DNA from: an uncultured Clostridia bacterium
GTDB lineage: Bacteria; Bacillota; Clostridia; UBA1381
Assembly: GCA_934476075.1 (NCBI GenBank)
Contig: CAKSNH010000007.1
Location: forward strand, 1-64,000
Length of the DNA: 64,000 bases
Reading direction: 5' to 3'
Shown: positions 1-8,146 of the stretch, piece after piece
Position numbering within the stretch: the stretch's first letter is position 1
Layout of the letters: the number at the start of each line of letters is the position of its first letter
Notes under the pieces: model-generated
Databases searched by the model: none
What the model was told of the DNA's origin: nothing
What the model saw: the letters and a program-made list of their open reading frames with translations, nothing else
Position numbers and translations under genes: made by a program

Positions 1-438
1 CACAAAGCAAACGGAAAAGTCCGCAAGGGACACCCTTGACCCACACGCTGCAAAGCTATTGCGGATATAGGTATTCCATTTGTGTCGGCAAAATTCACTT
101 ATTGCCTAGAAGCGTGAATTTTGTGCCGTCCAAGCGTAGTGCTTGCAGTAAGTTGTGAGTATACATAATACACAAACAAAGCATAGATACGGCATACCCT
201 CTGTGCCCACTGAATATAGATATACGCTTTTTGCGTGTCCGTAGGGGTAAGTTTAGAGGAAAAGTGCGGACGTAGATATAAATGAAAGTATAGTGCGACT
301 GACGTTGACCAAATTTAGTTGGCAAGGGTGAGTTCGGTGGCAATACGAGTATAGTGCATTTATTGTGTACATTATCTCGACAACTCATAATTTGTATTAG
401 CATAAGCAATCAGCTATTCCAACAACTCATAACTTCCC
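1..438. other. Non-coding stretch with hairpins, no recognised gene
   Basis: No open frame here resembles a known protein, and the longest candidates lack ribosome binding sites. Two inverted repeats are visible: CAAGGG-ACA-CCCTTG near 24-38, and a longer one at about 86-127 with arms GGCAAAATTCAC and GTGAATTTTGTGCC. ACAACTCATAA occurs twice, near 380 and 422. The stretch could be the end of a mobile element or decayed intergenic DNA; the sequence does not decide. Confidence 0.4.
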
Positions 439-440
439 AC

Positions 441-468
441 AAAAAAAGATACCGCAAAACGGTATCCT
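441..468 (-). terminator. Intrinsic terminator of the nusB-xse-ispA operon
   Basis: Perfect 7-bp stem GATACCG/CGGTATC with a CAAAA loop. On the minus strand it is followed by a run of seven T. It lies just downstream of the PAP2-like gene and closes the long minus-strand gene cluster. Confidence 0.85.
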
Positions 469-474
469 TTCCTA

Positions 475-924
475 TCATAAATATCTTATAACCGCTATCA
501 TAACACCAAGCAATGCACCCGCAAATACTTCTATCGGTGTATGACCGAGCAATTCTTTCAATTTCTTTTCCGTTCTCGAAAAATCGCCTTTTCCCCATTC
601 TTCAACCATGCGATTTAACAATCTTGCCTGCTGACCCGCCGCACGTCTTACACCCGATGCGTCATACATAATTACCATTGCTATTGCAAATGATATTGCA
701 AATGCCGTGCTCTGAAATCCCTCGACAAAGCCTACCGAAAAAGCCAATGCAACCACAAAAGATGAGTGAGAACTAGGCATACCGCCTGAGCCTATAAGTC
801 TTTTAAAATCAAGTTTTCTATCCCATATAAATACAAATATCACTTTTAACACTTGTGCCACAAACCAAGATAATATTGCCGTCCACAATATAGAGTTTTG
901 AAAAAAATCATAAATATAGTGCAT
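475..924 (-). CDS. Divergent PAP2 family membrane protein (DUF212, YuiD-like)
   Basis: 149-residue integral membrane protein of the divergent PAP2/DUF212 family, related to acid phosphatases/haloperoxidases that act on lipid phosphates. The core GGMPSSHSS motif is at about residues 47-55 and a GHTPIEV motif at about 127-133, the latter standing where the family has its second histidine motif. Three or four hydrophobic segments are visible. The start is supported by AGGAGG 7 nt upstream. It begins 10 nt after ispA and is the last gene before the terminator, so it is probably cotranscribed with isoprenoid synthesis. A role in undecaprenyl or prenyl phosphate handling is inference; the true substrate is unknown. 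Confidence 0.9.
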   Translation of the reverse strand: MHYIYDFFQNSILWTAILSWFVAQVLKVIFVFIWDRKLDFKRLIGSGGMPSSHSSFVVALAFSVGFVEGFQSTAFAISFAIAMVIMYDASGVRRAAGQQARLLNRMVEEWGKGDFSRTEKKLKELLGHTPIEVFAGALLGVMIAVIRYL

Positions 925-934
925 TTTTATCCTC

Positions 935-1822
935 CTATGAATTTCTGTCTATAAGATATTTCGTAAGCATAATCAATGTGCCGGCCTTTTCGCCGAAACT
1001 CTCCAAAATCGCTACTGCCTTTGACGAATATTCATCAACAAGCTCCTCCGATTTTTCAATCCCCAACAATTTCACATAAGTATTTTTATCATTTTCCGCA
1101 TCACTTCCAATAGGTTTGCCCAATTTTTCCGCATCTCCGACAACATCTAATACATCATCACGGATTTGAAACGCTATCCCCAAATTTCTTGCAAACTCAT
1201 CGATTTTGCCGATACTGTCATCATCGGCACCGCCCAAAATCGCACCGATTACCGCTGACGAACGTATAATTGCACCTGTTTTCAGCGAATGAATATATCT
1301 CAGCTCGTCAATATCAATATTCCTGCCCTCGCACTCAATATCCACCACCTGACCGCCAATCATACCGTTACAGCCCGATGATTTTGCCATAACCGAAATT
1401 GCTTTAAGCACTCTGTCATTGCCGACACCGGCTTGCGAATATTCCGAAACCACTTCAAACGCACGATTTAACAATGCGTCACCCGCCAAAATAGCATTAG
1501 CCTCTCCGAATTTTACATGATTGGTAGGCATACCTCGACGCAAATCATCATTATCCATTGCCGGCAAATCGTCATGTATCAGTGAATATGTGTGAATCAT
1601 CTCCATTGCCGCCGCAAACGGAATACACACATTTTCATCTGCACCGAATAACTCGCACACCATCATCATTATAATCGGTCTTAACCGCTTTCCGCCCGCA
1701 AATACACTGTATGACATTGCCTCATATATAATCTTCTGCGGATTATCGTCACACGGTATATATTTTTTTAATGCATTATTTACTTTTTCTATTTTAGAAT
1801 TTAAAATACTCTTAAAATCCAT
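935..1822 (-). CDS. ispA: Farnesyl/geranyl diphosphate synthase (polyprenyl synthetase)
   Basis: Short-chain trans-prenyltransferase of 295 residues, the usual length for bacterial IspA. It condenses IPP with allylic diphosphates to make farnesyl diphosphate for undecaprenyl and quinone precursors. The first aspartate-rich motif is in HDDLPAMDND at about residues 83-92 and the second in QIRDDVLDVVGD at about 219-230. GGKRLRP, which contacts pyrophosphate, is at about 43-49. The start follows GAGGG at a good distance and lies 3 nt after the xseB stop. The nusB-xseA-xseB-ispA order is typical of Clostridia and Bacilli. Confidence 0.96.
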   Translation of the reverse strand: MDFKSILNSKIEKVNNALKKYIPCDDNPQKIIYEAMSYSVFAGGKRLRPIIMMMVCELFGADENVCIPFAAAMEMIHTYSLIHDDLPAMDNDDLRRGMPTNHVKFGEANAILAGDALLNRAFEVVSEYSQAGVGNDRVLKAISVMAKSSGCNGMIGGQVVDIECEGRNIDIDELRYIHSLKTGAIIRSSAVIGAILGGADDDSIGKIDEFARNLGIAFQIRDDVLDVVGDAEKLGKPIGSDAENDKNTYVKLLGIEKSEELVDEYSSKAVAILESFGEKAGTLIMLTKYLIDRNS

Positions 1823-1825
1823 AAT

Positions 1826-2056
1826 TTAACCCTCTTGTGTTAAAAAGTCCTGTTTTTCAATTTCTCCGTTTTCATTTTTCAGCAAAACAGACACTTTCTT
1901 TTCCGCTTTGTCAAGCATATTCTGACATTCTTTTGACAATTTTACTCCCTTTTCAAAAAGCGATAACGACTCATCAAGTGTAGTATCACCCTTTTCAAGT
2001 TTTTTTACTATCTGTTCAAGTTCAAGCATTGAATTTTCAAATGTATTATTAGCCAT
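1826..2056 (-). CDS. xseB: Exodeoxyribonuclease VII small subunit
   Basis: Small helical subunit of exonuclease VII, which degrades single-stranded DNA in both directions with XseA. The protein starts MANNTFENSMLELEQIV and contains the family pattern LEKGDTTLDESLSLFEKGV. I choose the start at 2056 because GGAGGT lies 5 nt upstream; an in-frame ATG at 2080 would overlap the end of xseA and has no ribosome binding site. The resulting 76 residues fit the family. It is coupled to xseA with a gap of about 13 nt. Confidence 0.95.
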   Translation of the reverse strand: MANNTFENSMLELEQIVKKLEKGDTTLDESLSLFEKGVKLSKECQNMLDKAEKKVSVLLKNENGEIEKQDFLTQEG

Positions 2057-2069
2057 ATGTACCTCCGTT

Positions 2070-3254
2070 CTATTCCGCAACGATACATTTTACTGTCCCG
2101 TCCGCAACATACAAATCAAATTTTTTATCCTTTTCAAAGTCTTTTGCCGAACGCATAACCTCGCCCTGTTCATTAAACGGTATCGCATAACCTCTTGCCA
2201 TAACCGCAAGCGGACTCATCGCACTCAATTTTGCACATTCATTTCCGAGCTGTTTGCGTTTTTCCATAAGCTGAATTTTAAACACATTCGCCAACTGTTT
2301 AATCTCATTATCCAATTTTATCGAATAATCATCAATTTTCTCCTGCGGATTTTTCAGTTTCATTCTGTCGAGCACTGTTCTGTTCCTGTCAATCCTGTTT
2401 TTAATGCTTTCCGCCATTCTGTTTTTTATCATATTCAGTCTGCTTGACAATTCTATTTGTGACGGCACGGAAATTTCCGCCGCCGCTGACGGAGTCGGTG
2501 CTCGCATATCCGCAACAAAATCAGCTATTGTAAAATCTGTTTCATGTCCCACAGCAGATATAACCGGTATTCTCGAATTAAAAATCGCACGGGCAACATT
2601 TTCTTCATTAAATGCCCATAAATCCTCTATCGAACCTCCGCCACGTCCGACAATAAGCGTATCGACCAAATTATGTTTATTAAAATACTCAATTCCCTCT
2701 ACAATATTCCCGCTCGCCGTCGGTCCTTGAACCAATGACGGATATATTATAATCTCCGCATACGGAAAACGTCTTGTTATTACATTAATAATATCTCTGA
2801 TTGCCGCTCCGGTGGTAGCTGTCACTACCCCGATTTTTTCAGGATACTGCGGTATCGGCTTTTTTAAATTTTCGTCAAACAATCCCTCGGCGGCAAGCTT
2901 ATTTTTCAGCTGTTCATACGCAACATACAATGCCCCGACGCCGTCCACCGTCATTTCTTCAATATATAACTGATAAACTCCGCCCGCCTCATATGCCGAC
3001 ACTCTGCCCCTTGCCAAGACTTTCATTCCGTCCTCGGGCTTGAAGGTAAGGTTTCGGTTCGCACTCTTGAACATAACCGCTTTTAATACAGAACCCTCGT
3101 CTTTGAGCGTAAGATACATATGTCCCGAATAATGAAGTTTACAGTTGGATATTTCACCCTTAACCCATACATTGTTCAATATAATATTGCTGTCCAATAT
3201 CTTTTTTATGTATCCGTTAATCTGTGATACCGTTGCCATTCTTACGTCTGCCAT
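2070..3254 (-). CDS. xseA: Exodeoxyribonuclease VII large subunit
   Basis: Catalytic subunit of exonuclease VII, 394 residues. An N-terminal OB-fold (about residues 1-100, with VWVKGEISN) is followed by the catalytic domain: TATTGAAIRDI at about 145-155, GRGGGSIEDLWAFNEE at about 203-218 and VGHETDFTIADFVADMRAPTPSAA at about 235-258, all hallmarks of the family. A helical coiled region follows. It acts in the cytosol in DNA repair with XseB, encoded next. Its start overlaps the end of the preceding TsaD-like gene by one base. Confidence 0.96.
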   Translation of the reverse strand: MADVRMATVSQINGYIKKILDSNIILNNVWVKGEISNCKLHYSGHMYLTLKDEGSVLKAVMFKSANRNLTFKPEDGMKVLARGRVSAYEAGGVYQLYIEEMTVDGVGALYVAYEQLKNKLAAEGLFDENLKKPIPQYPEKIGVVTATTGAAIRDIINVITRRFPYAEIIIYPSLVQGPTASGNIVEGIEYFNKHNLVDTLIVGRGGGSIEDLWAFNEENVARAIFNSRIPVISAVGHETDFTIADFVADMRAPTPSAAAEISVPSQIELSSRLNMIKNRMAESIKNRIDRNRTVLDRMKLKNPQEKIDDYSIKLDNEIKQLANVFKIQLMEKRKQLGNECAKLSAMSPLAVMARGYAIPFNEQGEVMRSAKDFEKDKKFDLYVADGTVKCIVAE

Positions 3255-4193
3255 TATCCGTTCCCCTTTGCTTTAAGGCTTGTCAGAATACCTATTCCGA
3301 CCGCATTATCGGTTGAAAATTCTCTCGATGCAAAGTAAACCTTTGCTTTCACATTCTCTTTTAAATATTTATGAATAATACTGTTTGACGCAACACCGCC
3401 CACAACAAGTATTTTCTTTATTCCTGTGTTTTTAACCGCATTATTTAATGCTTTTACCAATGATTTTGCCACACATGCAAATACTCCGAGTGCCAAATCA
3501 TTGTGATTTTCCTTTCCGATAAGTCCCTGCACTTTCGTTTCGACTCCCGAAAAGCTCATATATGTATCCTTGACCGATGTAGGAAGTATATATCTGTTAT
3601 CCGACTGCTCTGCCATTTTCTCCAAAGCCGCACCGCATGGGAATTTCAATCCCATACTTACGCCAATTCGGTCAATAAACTGTCCTGCACTTATATCATT
3701 TGTCGCACCGACTATTTCTTGTTCAAATCCGAAATTGTTATATTCACATTTTAAAATTTCAGTAGTTCCGCCCGACAAATGAACCGATAAAAACGGCTCG
3801 TCAAGCAATGCGTATTGACCGCATGAGTGTATTCCCGCCATAATATGCCCGTCCTGATGACTAAATTCATAGCACGGCACTCCCAGCGTATCGGCTATCA
3901 CATTTGCAAATGACGTTCCGCACACAAATACGGGCATATAAGACCCGTCAACATTTCTGGGTCTGGTGCTTACACCCACTGCCGTCACCTTTGTCATATC
4001 AATCTGCTCTGACAATTTTGCATATAATACCGGCAATGTTTTCAAATGTATAAACACCGCATCGCTCTGACGAATACCACGCTCGCCCTCTTTTATGTCA
4101 AGAATTTTTCTTTCGCTTATTACTCGCTCGCCGTCGGTCGCCGAAACCGAAGTAGTATAATTACTTGTATCTATTCCTATATAGATAACGCAT
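3254..4193 (-). CDS. Kae1/TsaD-like (M22 family) protein, frameshift at the start codon
   Basis: A paralogue of the tRNA threonylcarbamoyladenosine protein TsaD/Kae1 (ASKHA fold), a gene often found in Clostridia between nusB and xseA. HQDGHIMAGIHS, LSGGTTEIL and VVGGVASN are conserved family blocks. The N-terminal block IDTSNYTTS is encoded at about 4148-4175, but that frame has no ATG, GTG or TTG before its upstream stop. The only well-placed start (ATG 4191-4193, preceded by AGGA) is in another frame and runs into a stop. Removing one T at 4187/4188 would join ATG to the conserved frame as M-R-I-Y-I-G-I-D-T-S. An internal GTG at 4057 would give 267 residues lacking the N-terminal ATP-binding strand. 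It is either a recent pseudogene, a sequencing error or a case of recoding. Confidence 0.75.
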
Positions 4194-4200
4194 CAATCCT

Positions 4201-4632
4201 TTAATTATTTTTTTCGCTTTCAATCTGTCTGAACACGCCGCCCAAAACACCGTTTACGAAAGTTTTCTTGTCGGGTTCATCATACACCTTAACAAGCTCA
4301 ACCGCCTCATTCACCGCAACCTTCATCGGCACATCGTCAACATATTTCATTTCATAAACCGCCATTTTCAAGATGCACAAAATAGGCTTTGACAATCTTT
4401 CCAATTTCCAGCCTCGGCTCAAATTATTCTTTATAATTTCTTCCAATTCATCTTCATGCACCATAACCCCGTTTACGACACCTTTTATGTATGCAATATT
4501 CGGCAGCGATTCCGGTGATTCGTCCAACAGATGGTCAAAAAGTCCTTCTATATTTTCTCTGTGCATACTCAACTGAAAAATTAATTTAAAAGCCTCTGTT
4601 CTGGCTTCCGTTCTAGTCTGTTTTTTACTCAT
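4201..4632 (-). CDS. nusB: Transcription antitermination factor NusB
   Basis: 143-residue all-helical RNA-binding protein that, with NusE (S10), binds boxA RNA and supports antitermination in rRNA operons. Family signals are RTEAFKLIFQLSMH near the N-terminus, LSKPILCILKMAVYEM at about 98-113 and the C-terminal VAVNEAVELVKVYDEPD followed by FVNGVLGG. The start is supported by GGAGG. A candidate promoter lies just upstream, so this may head the nusB-ispA transcript. Confidence 0.96.
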   Translation of the reverse strand: MSKKQTRTEARTEAFKLIFQLSMHRENIEGLFDHLLDESPESLPNIAYIKGVVNGVMVHEDELEEIIKNNLSRGWKLERLSKPILCILKMAVYEMKYVDDVPMKVAVNEAVELVKVYDEPDKKTFVNGVLGGVFRQIESEKNN

Positions 4633-4674
4633 TATTTTCCTCCGAACTTATCCATATAAATAATCAATATTATC

Positions 4675-4703
4675 ATTATATAATATTTTTATTAAAAAAT
4701 AAA
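4675..4703 (-). promoter_or_regulatory. Candidate sigma-A promoter upstream of nusB
   Basis: Minus-strand TTTATT, 17-nt spacer, TATAAT. The -10 is perfect but the -35 is weak and the surroundings are very AT-rich, so this is only a candidate. It would allow nusB and the downstream genes to be expressed independently of rnr and the methyltransferase. Confidence 0.4.
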
Positions 4704-4721
4704 GCAAAAATTTTATTTAAC

Positions 4722-5870
4722 CTAATTATTTTTAGGTTCTCTCGGCGGTTTCGGTCCAAAATATTGATATATGTTGCATTTCATCATACCATTATATATC
4801 TTGCGTTTTTTGTCCGCACGTTTTCCGAACGCTTTTTCAAACTGTTCGTCCGAGGTAATAATATACGCTGACCATGTGTCAAAACTTCTGAATTTTTCGC
4901 CCATCATTCTGTATATTTTTCTCGCCTCGTCAAGTTCGCCCATTCTCGCACCGTACGGCGGATTGCAGATAAACGTACCGTATTCCGCAGTAGTGTAGAA
5001 CTTTTCCACCGAAAATTGTCCGACCTTTACGCAGTCGCCGACTCCCGCAATTCGTGCGTTCTGCTCCGTAAGTTCCACCGCCGCCTTGTCAATATCACTT
5101 GCATAAATGCTGACTTTCTTATCTCGATACTGCATCTCAACAGCTTCTTCCCTTGCGTCAGTCCACATTTGTTTCGGCATCTGATAAAATGCGTCCGATG
5201 CAAAACTTCGTTTCAGCCCCGGAGCAATATTTCTCGCAATCATAGCCGCCTCAATCGGTATCGTACCCGAACCGCAGAACGTATCCGCCAAAGGTCGGTC
5301 ATACCGCCAATAGCTCAGCATAACCATCGCCGCCGCAATAGTTTCTTTAAGCGGTGCGGCATTGGAATTTCTTCTGTAACCACGTTTGTGCAGCGGCACT
5401 CCCGTTGTATCTATCATAAGCGTTACTTTATCTTTCAAAACAGAAAATTGTATCTGATAGTTCGGACCTGTTTCTTCCAGCCAATTCACACCATAGCTTT
5501 TCGACATAGATACGGCAACCGCCTTTTTAATAATCGCCTGACAGTCACGCTCACTTGCCAATTTGGATTTAAGCGAATATCCTTTTACGGGGAACGCCGC
5601 ATCTTTTGCAAGCCAGTCGCTCCAATCGATTTTCTTTGTGTTTTCAAACAGTTCCTCAAATGTTTCCGCATTAAACTCCGCAATTTTAATCAGCACACGT
5701 TCGCCTGTTCTAATCCACAAATTAGCAAGACAGACTGCCTCCCAATCTCCGAAAAAAGTAATTCTTCCGTCAATCACTTCCGTGGTTTCATACCCCAGCC
5801 GACGTATTTCCTTTGCCGTAAACGATTCCATACCAAACATTGTCGGCACTATGATTTCAAATTTGTCCAT
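4722..5870 (-). CDS. THUMP-domain class I RNA methyltransferase (RlmL/YpsC-like)
   Basis: 382-residue SAM-dependent methyltransferase of the YpsC/RlmL-N family, predicted to modify 23S rRNA. The N-terminal ferredoxin-like and THUMP region spans about residues 1-160. The Rossmann methyltransferase follows, with the SAM-binding motif FCGSGTIPIEAA at about 197-208 and catalytic NPPYGARMGE at about 304-313, typical of N2-guanine or N6-adenine methylation. It starts 11 nt after rnr, so it is cotranscribed with another RNA-processing enzyme. The exact target base is inference. A short AACCTAA/TTAGGTT inverted repeat overlaps its stop codon and could act as a weak terminator. Confidence 0.92.
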   Translation of the reverse strand: MDKFEIIVPTMFGMESFTAKEIRRLGYETTEVIDGRITFFGDWEAVCLANLWIRTGERVLIKIAEFNAETFEELFENTKKIDWSDWLAKDAAFPVKGYSLKSKLASERDCQAIIKKAVAVSMSKSYGVNWLEETGPNYQIQFSVLKDKVTLMIDTTGVPLHKRGYRRNSNAAPLKETIAAAMVMLSYWRYDRPLADTFCGSGTIPIEAAMIARNIAPGLKRSFASDAFYQMPKQMWTDAREEAVEMQYRDKKVSIYASDIDKAAVELTEQNARIAGVGDCVKVGQFSVEKFYTTAEYGTFICNPPYGARMGELDEARKIYRMMGEKFRSFDTWSAYIITSDEQFEKAFGKRADKKRKIYNGMMKCNIYQYFGPKPPREPKNN

Positions 5871-5881
5871 ATTTTTCTTCC

Positions 5882-8146
5882 TTATTTTTTCTTCTTTATT
5901 TTTGAATTATATTTATTCGATTTTTTGCCCTTTTTCTTTTCAAGCTTTTTAATATTCGATTCTTTCTCCGCTTTCTTTTTTACGCTTTTCTTTCTCGCCT
6001 TGTCAATATTCTTCTTTGTTGCGTCCTCTTTAAGCATAAAATCAATCTGTCGGCTTAATAAATCCGTTCTGATTAGCACCACATCAACTTCATCGCCAAC
6101 CTTATACACCTTGCCTGTCTTATTTCCGACAAGCTGTCTTAAAGCCTCGTTATACTCAAAATAATCCTGTTCCATATTTTCCACACGGATAAGACCCTCA
6201 ACGGAATTTTCCAATTCAACAAACATACCGAATGATGTAACCGACGAAACCACTCCCGTAAAATCACTGCCGATAAATTTCGACATATAAGCCGCTTTCA
6301 TCAAATCTTCCACATCACGCTCGCAGTAATCCGCCTCGGTCTGCTTTTCGGTAGACTGCACCGCAGTATCATCGGCAAACTTTTTATATTTTTTTGTCTT
6401 GTCATCATTTAATTTTCCGTCAATAAAATCCTTTAAAATTCTATGGATTGCAAGGTCGGGATAACGGCGTATCGGCGATGTGAAGTGTGTATAATATTTT
6501 GCCGCCAAACCGAAATGCCCCGAATTATTCGGCGAATATTTCGCTTTCATCAAAGAACGCAGCAAGTACTTGGAAATCATAAATTCCTCCGGTGTACCCT
6601 GCACCTTTTCTATAATCTGCTGCAATGCCTTAGGGTGCAGTTCCTCGTCTGCCTTGCCCTTAATCTGCAAGCCGAAATTCATAATAAATCTGTTAAATTC
6701 GTCTATCTTGTCCATATCGGGAGTTTCGTGTATACGATACACAAACGGTATATCCGACCAAAACGCATATTCCGCAACGGTTTCGTTAGCGGCAAGCATA
6801 AATTCCTCAATCAATTTATGCGAAACTTCTCTTTTTTCTTTTTTAATAGCGACAGGCTCGCCCATCTCATTAACTTCAATCTCCGACTCAACAAAATTAA
6901 AATCAATACTTCCTCTATTCATACGCTTTGCACGCAAAATCTTCGCAAGCTCCGCCATCATTTTCAAATCCGGCATGATATATTCATATTTGTGCTTTAA
7001 TTCCTCGTTATCGCCTTCAAGCAAATCCGTAACATCATTATATGTCATTCTCTCCGCCGAACGGATAACGCTCTTGCACATCTTATTATTGATTATACCG
7101 CCGTTTTGGTCTATTTCCATAAATACGCTCAAAGTAAGTCTGTTTACATGAGGATTTAAACTGCATATTCCGTTAGACAATTTTTTCGGCAGCATCGGTA
7201 TTACTCTGTCTGCAAGATATACGCTTGTCGCACGTTCAAATGCGGATTTATCCAACGCACTGCCCTCTTTCACATAATGCGTTACATCGGCAATATGCAC
7301 ACCCAAATAATAATTTCCGTTTTCCAATTTTTCTATCGACACCGCATCGTCAAAATCTCTTGCGGTATCTCCGTCAATGGTAAATATAATTTTGTCACGC
7401 AAATCAACTCTGCCCTCTATATCGGCACTGTCCACCTTGTCGGGGATTTGCTCCGTCTGCGTCAATACATCTTCCGAAAACTCCTGTGTAATATTGTGCT
7501 CGAATATTATAGCCTCAACATTACCCTTTAACGCTCTCGAATCGCCTAAATTTTTCTTTACTATACCAAAAATATGTCCGTCATTATCGTATTTTACTAT
7601 TTCAACAACAACTCTGTCACCGATAACTGCGTCCATCATATCGCTTGGCTGAACACGAATTTTTGAATATATCCGTTCATTGTCGCACTTTATGCGAAAA
7701 TCGTTCTTTTTCTCCTTTTCGACTACACCCGTCAAGGTAGTGTTTCCACGCTCCAATACTTTTATTATATGTCCTTCGCATTTACCGCCCTGAACTTTTT
7801 TGTCAATCTGTGCCAAAACCCTGTCGCCGTCATATGCCGTACCCAAATTTTCTCCGGCTATGAACACATCGTCCATGCCTTCCTCCTCGGGCAGTACAAA
7901 CCCAAAAAAACCTCTGCCGTTGCATCTTATCTTTCCGATTACCTTGTTCGGGTCTTTTTTTAGTGCCACATATCTGCCCTTTTTGGTATTTGCGATTTTT
8001 TCGTCCTCCTCCAATTCGGTAAGTATCTCCAAAAACTCTGCGTCAGCCTCTTTCGGCACATCAAGTACAACGCATAATTCGCTGAATGTCAGCGGTGTAT
8101 ATTCTTCACTGTTCATATAAGCCAAAATTCGTTCTTTTCTAGTCAT
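5882..8146 (-). CDS. rnr: Ribonuclease R
   Basis: 754-residue 3'-5' exoribonuclease of the RNB/RNR family. Domains in order: N-terminal winged helix (about 1-65), cold-shock domains (about 70-220), RNB catalytic domain with DGDTARDFDDAVSIE at about 258-272, which holds the metal-binding aspartates, and a C-terminal S1 domain (about 625-710). The last 40 or so residues are a lysine-rich tail, typical of RNase R. It degrades structured RNA and takes part in rRNA and tmRNA quality control. The start ATG overlaps the end of the upstream membrane protein gene by 8 nt and has GGAG upstream, so the two are translationally coupled. Confidence 0.96.
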   Translation of the reverse strand: MTRKERILAYMNSEEYTPLTFSELCVVLDVPKEADAEFLEILTELEEDEKIANTKKGRYVALKKDPNKVIGKIRCNGRGFFGFVLPEEEGMDDVFIAGENLGTAYDGDRVLAQIDKKVQGGKCEGHIIKVLERGNTTLTGVVEKEKKNDFRIKCDNERIYSKIRVQPSDMMDAVIGDRVVVEIVKYDNDGHIFGIVKKNLGDSRALKGNVEAIIFEHNITQEFSEDVLTQTEQIPDKVDSADIEGRVDLRDKIIFTIDGDTARDFDDAVSIEKLENGNYYLGVHIADVTHYVKEGSALDKSAFERATSVYLADRVIPMLPKKLSNGICSLNPHVNRLTLSVFMEIDQNGGIINNKMCKSVIRSAERMTYNDVTDLLEGDNEELKHKYEYIMPDLKMMAELAKILRAKRMNRGSIDFNFVESEIEVNEMGEPVAIKKEKREVSHKLIEEFMLAANETVAEYAFWSDIPFVYRIHETPDMDKIDEFNRFIMNFGLQIKGKADEELHPKALQQIIEKVQGTPEEFMISKYLLRSLMKAKYSPNNSGHFGLAAKYYTHFTSPIRRYPDLAIHRILKDFIDGKLNDDKTKKYKKFADDTAVQSTEKQTEADYCERDVEDLMKAAYMSKFIGSDFTGVVSSVTSFGMFVELENSVEGLIRVENMEQDYFEYNEALRQLVGNKTGKVYKVGDEVDVVLIRTDLLSRQIDFMLKEDATKKNIDKARKKSVKKKAEKESNIKKLEKKKGKKSNKYNSKIKKKK

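Noticed and set aside
95..409. 104-codon minus-strand frame at the left edge
   Set aside because: No ribosome binding site, no recognisable domain, and overlapping hairpins; treated as non-coding.
3503..3754. Plus-strand frames inside the Kae1-like gene
   Set aside because: Antisense shadows without start signals.
5016..6164. 382-codon open frame on the plus strand
   Set aside because: It lies entirely antisense to the RNA methyltransferase and rnr genes, has odd composition (His, Phe, Arg, Cys-rich) and no ribosome binding site.
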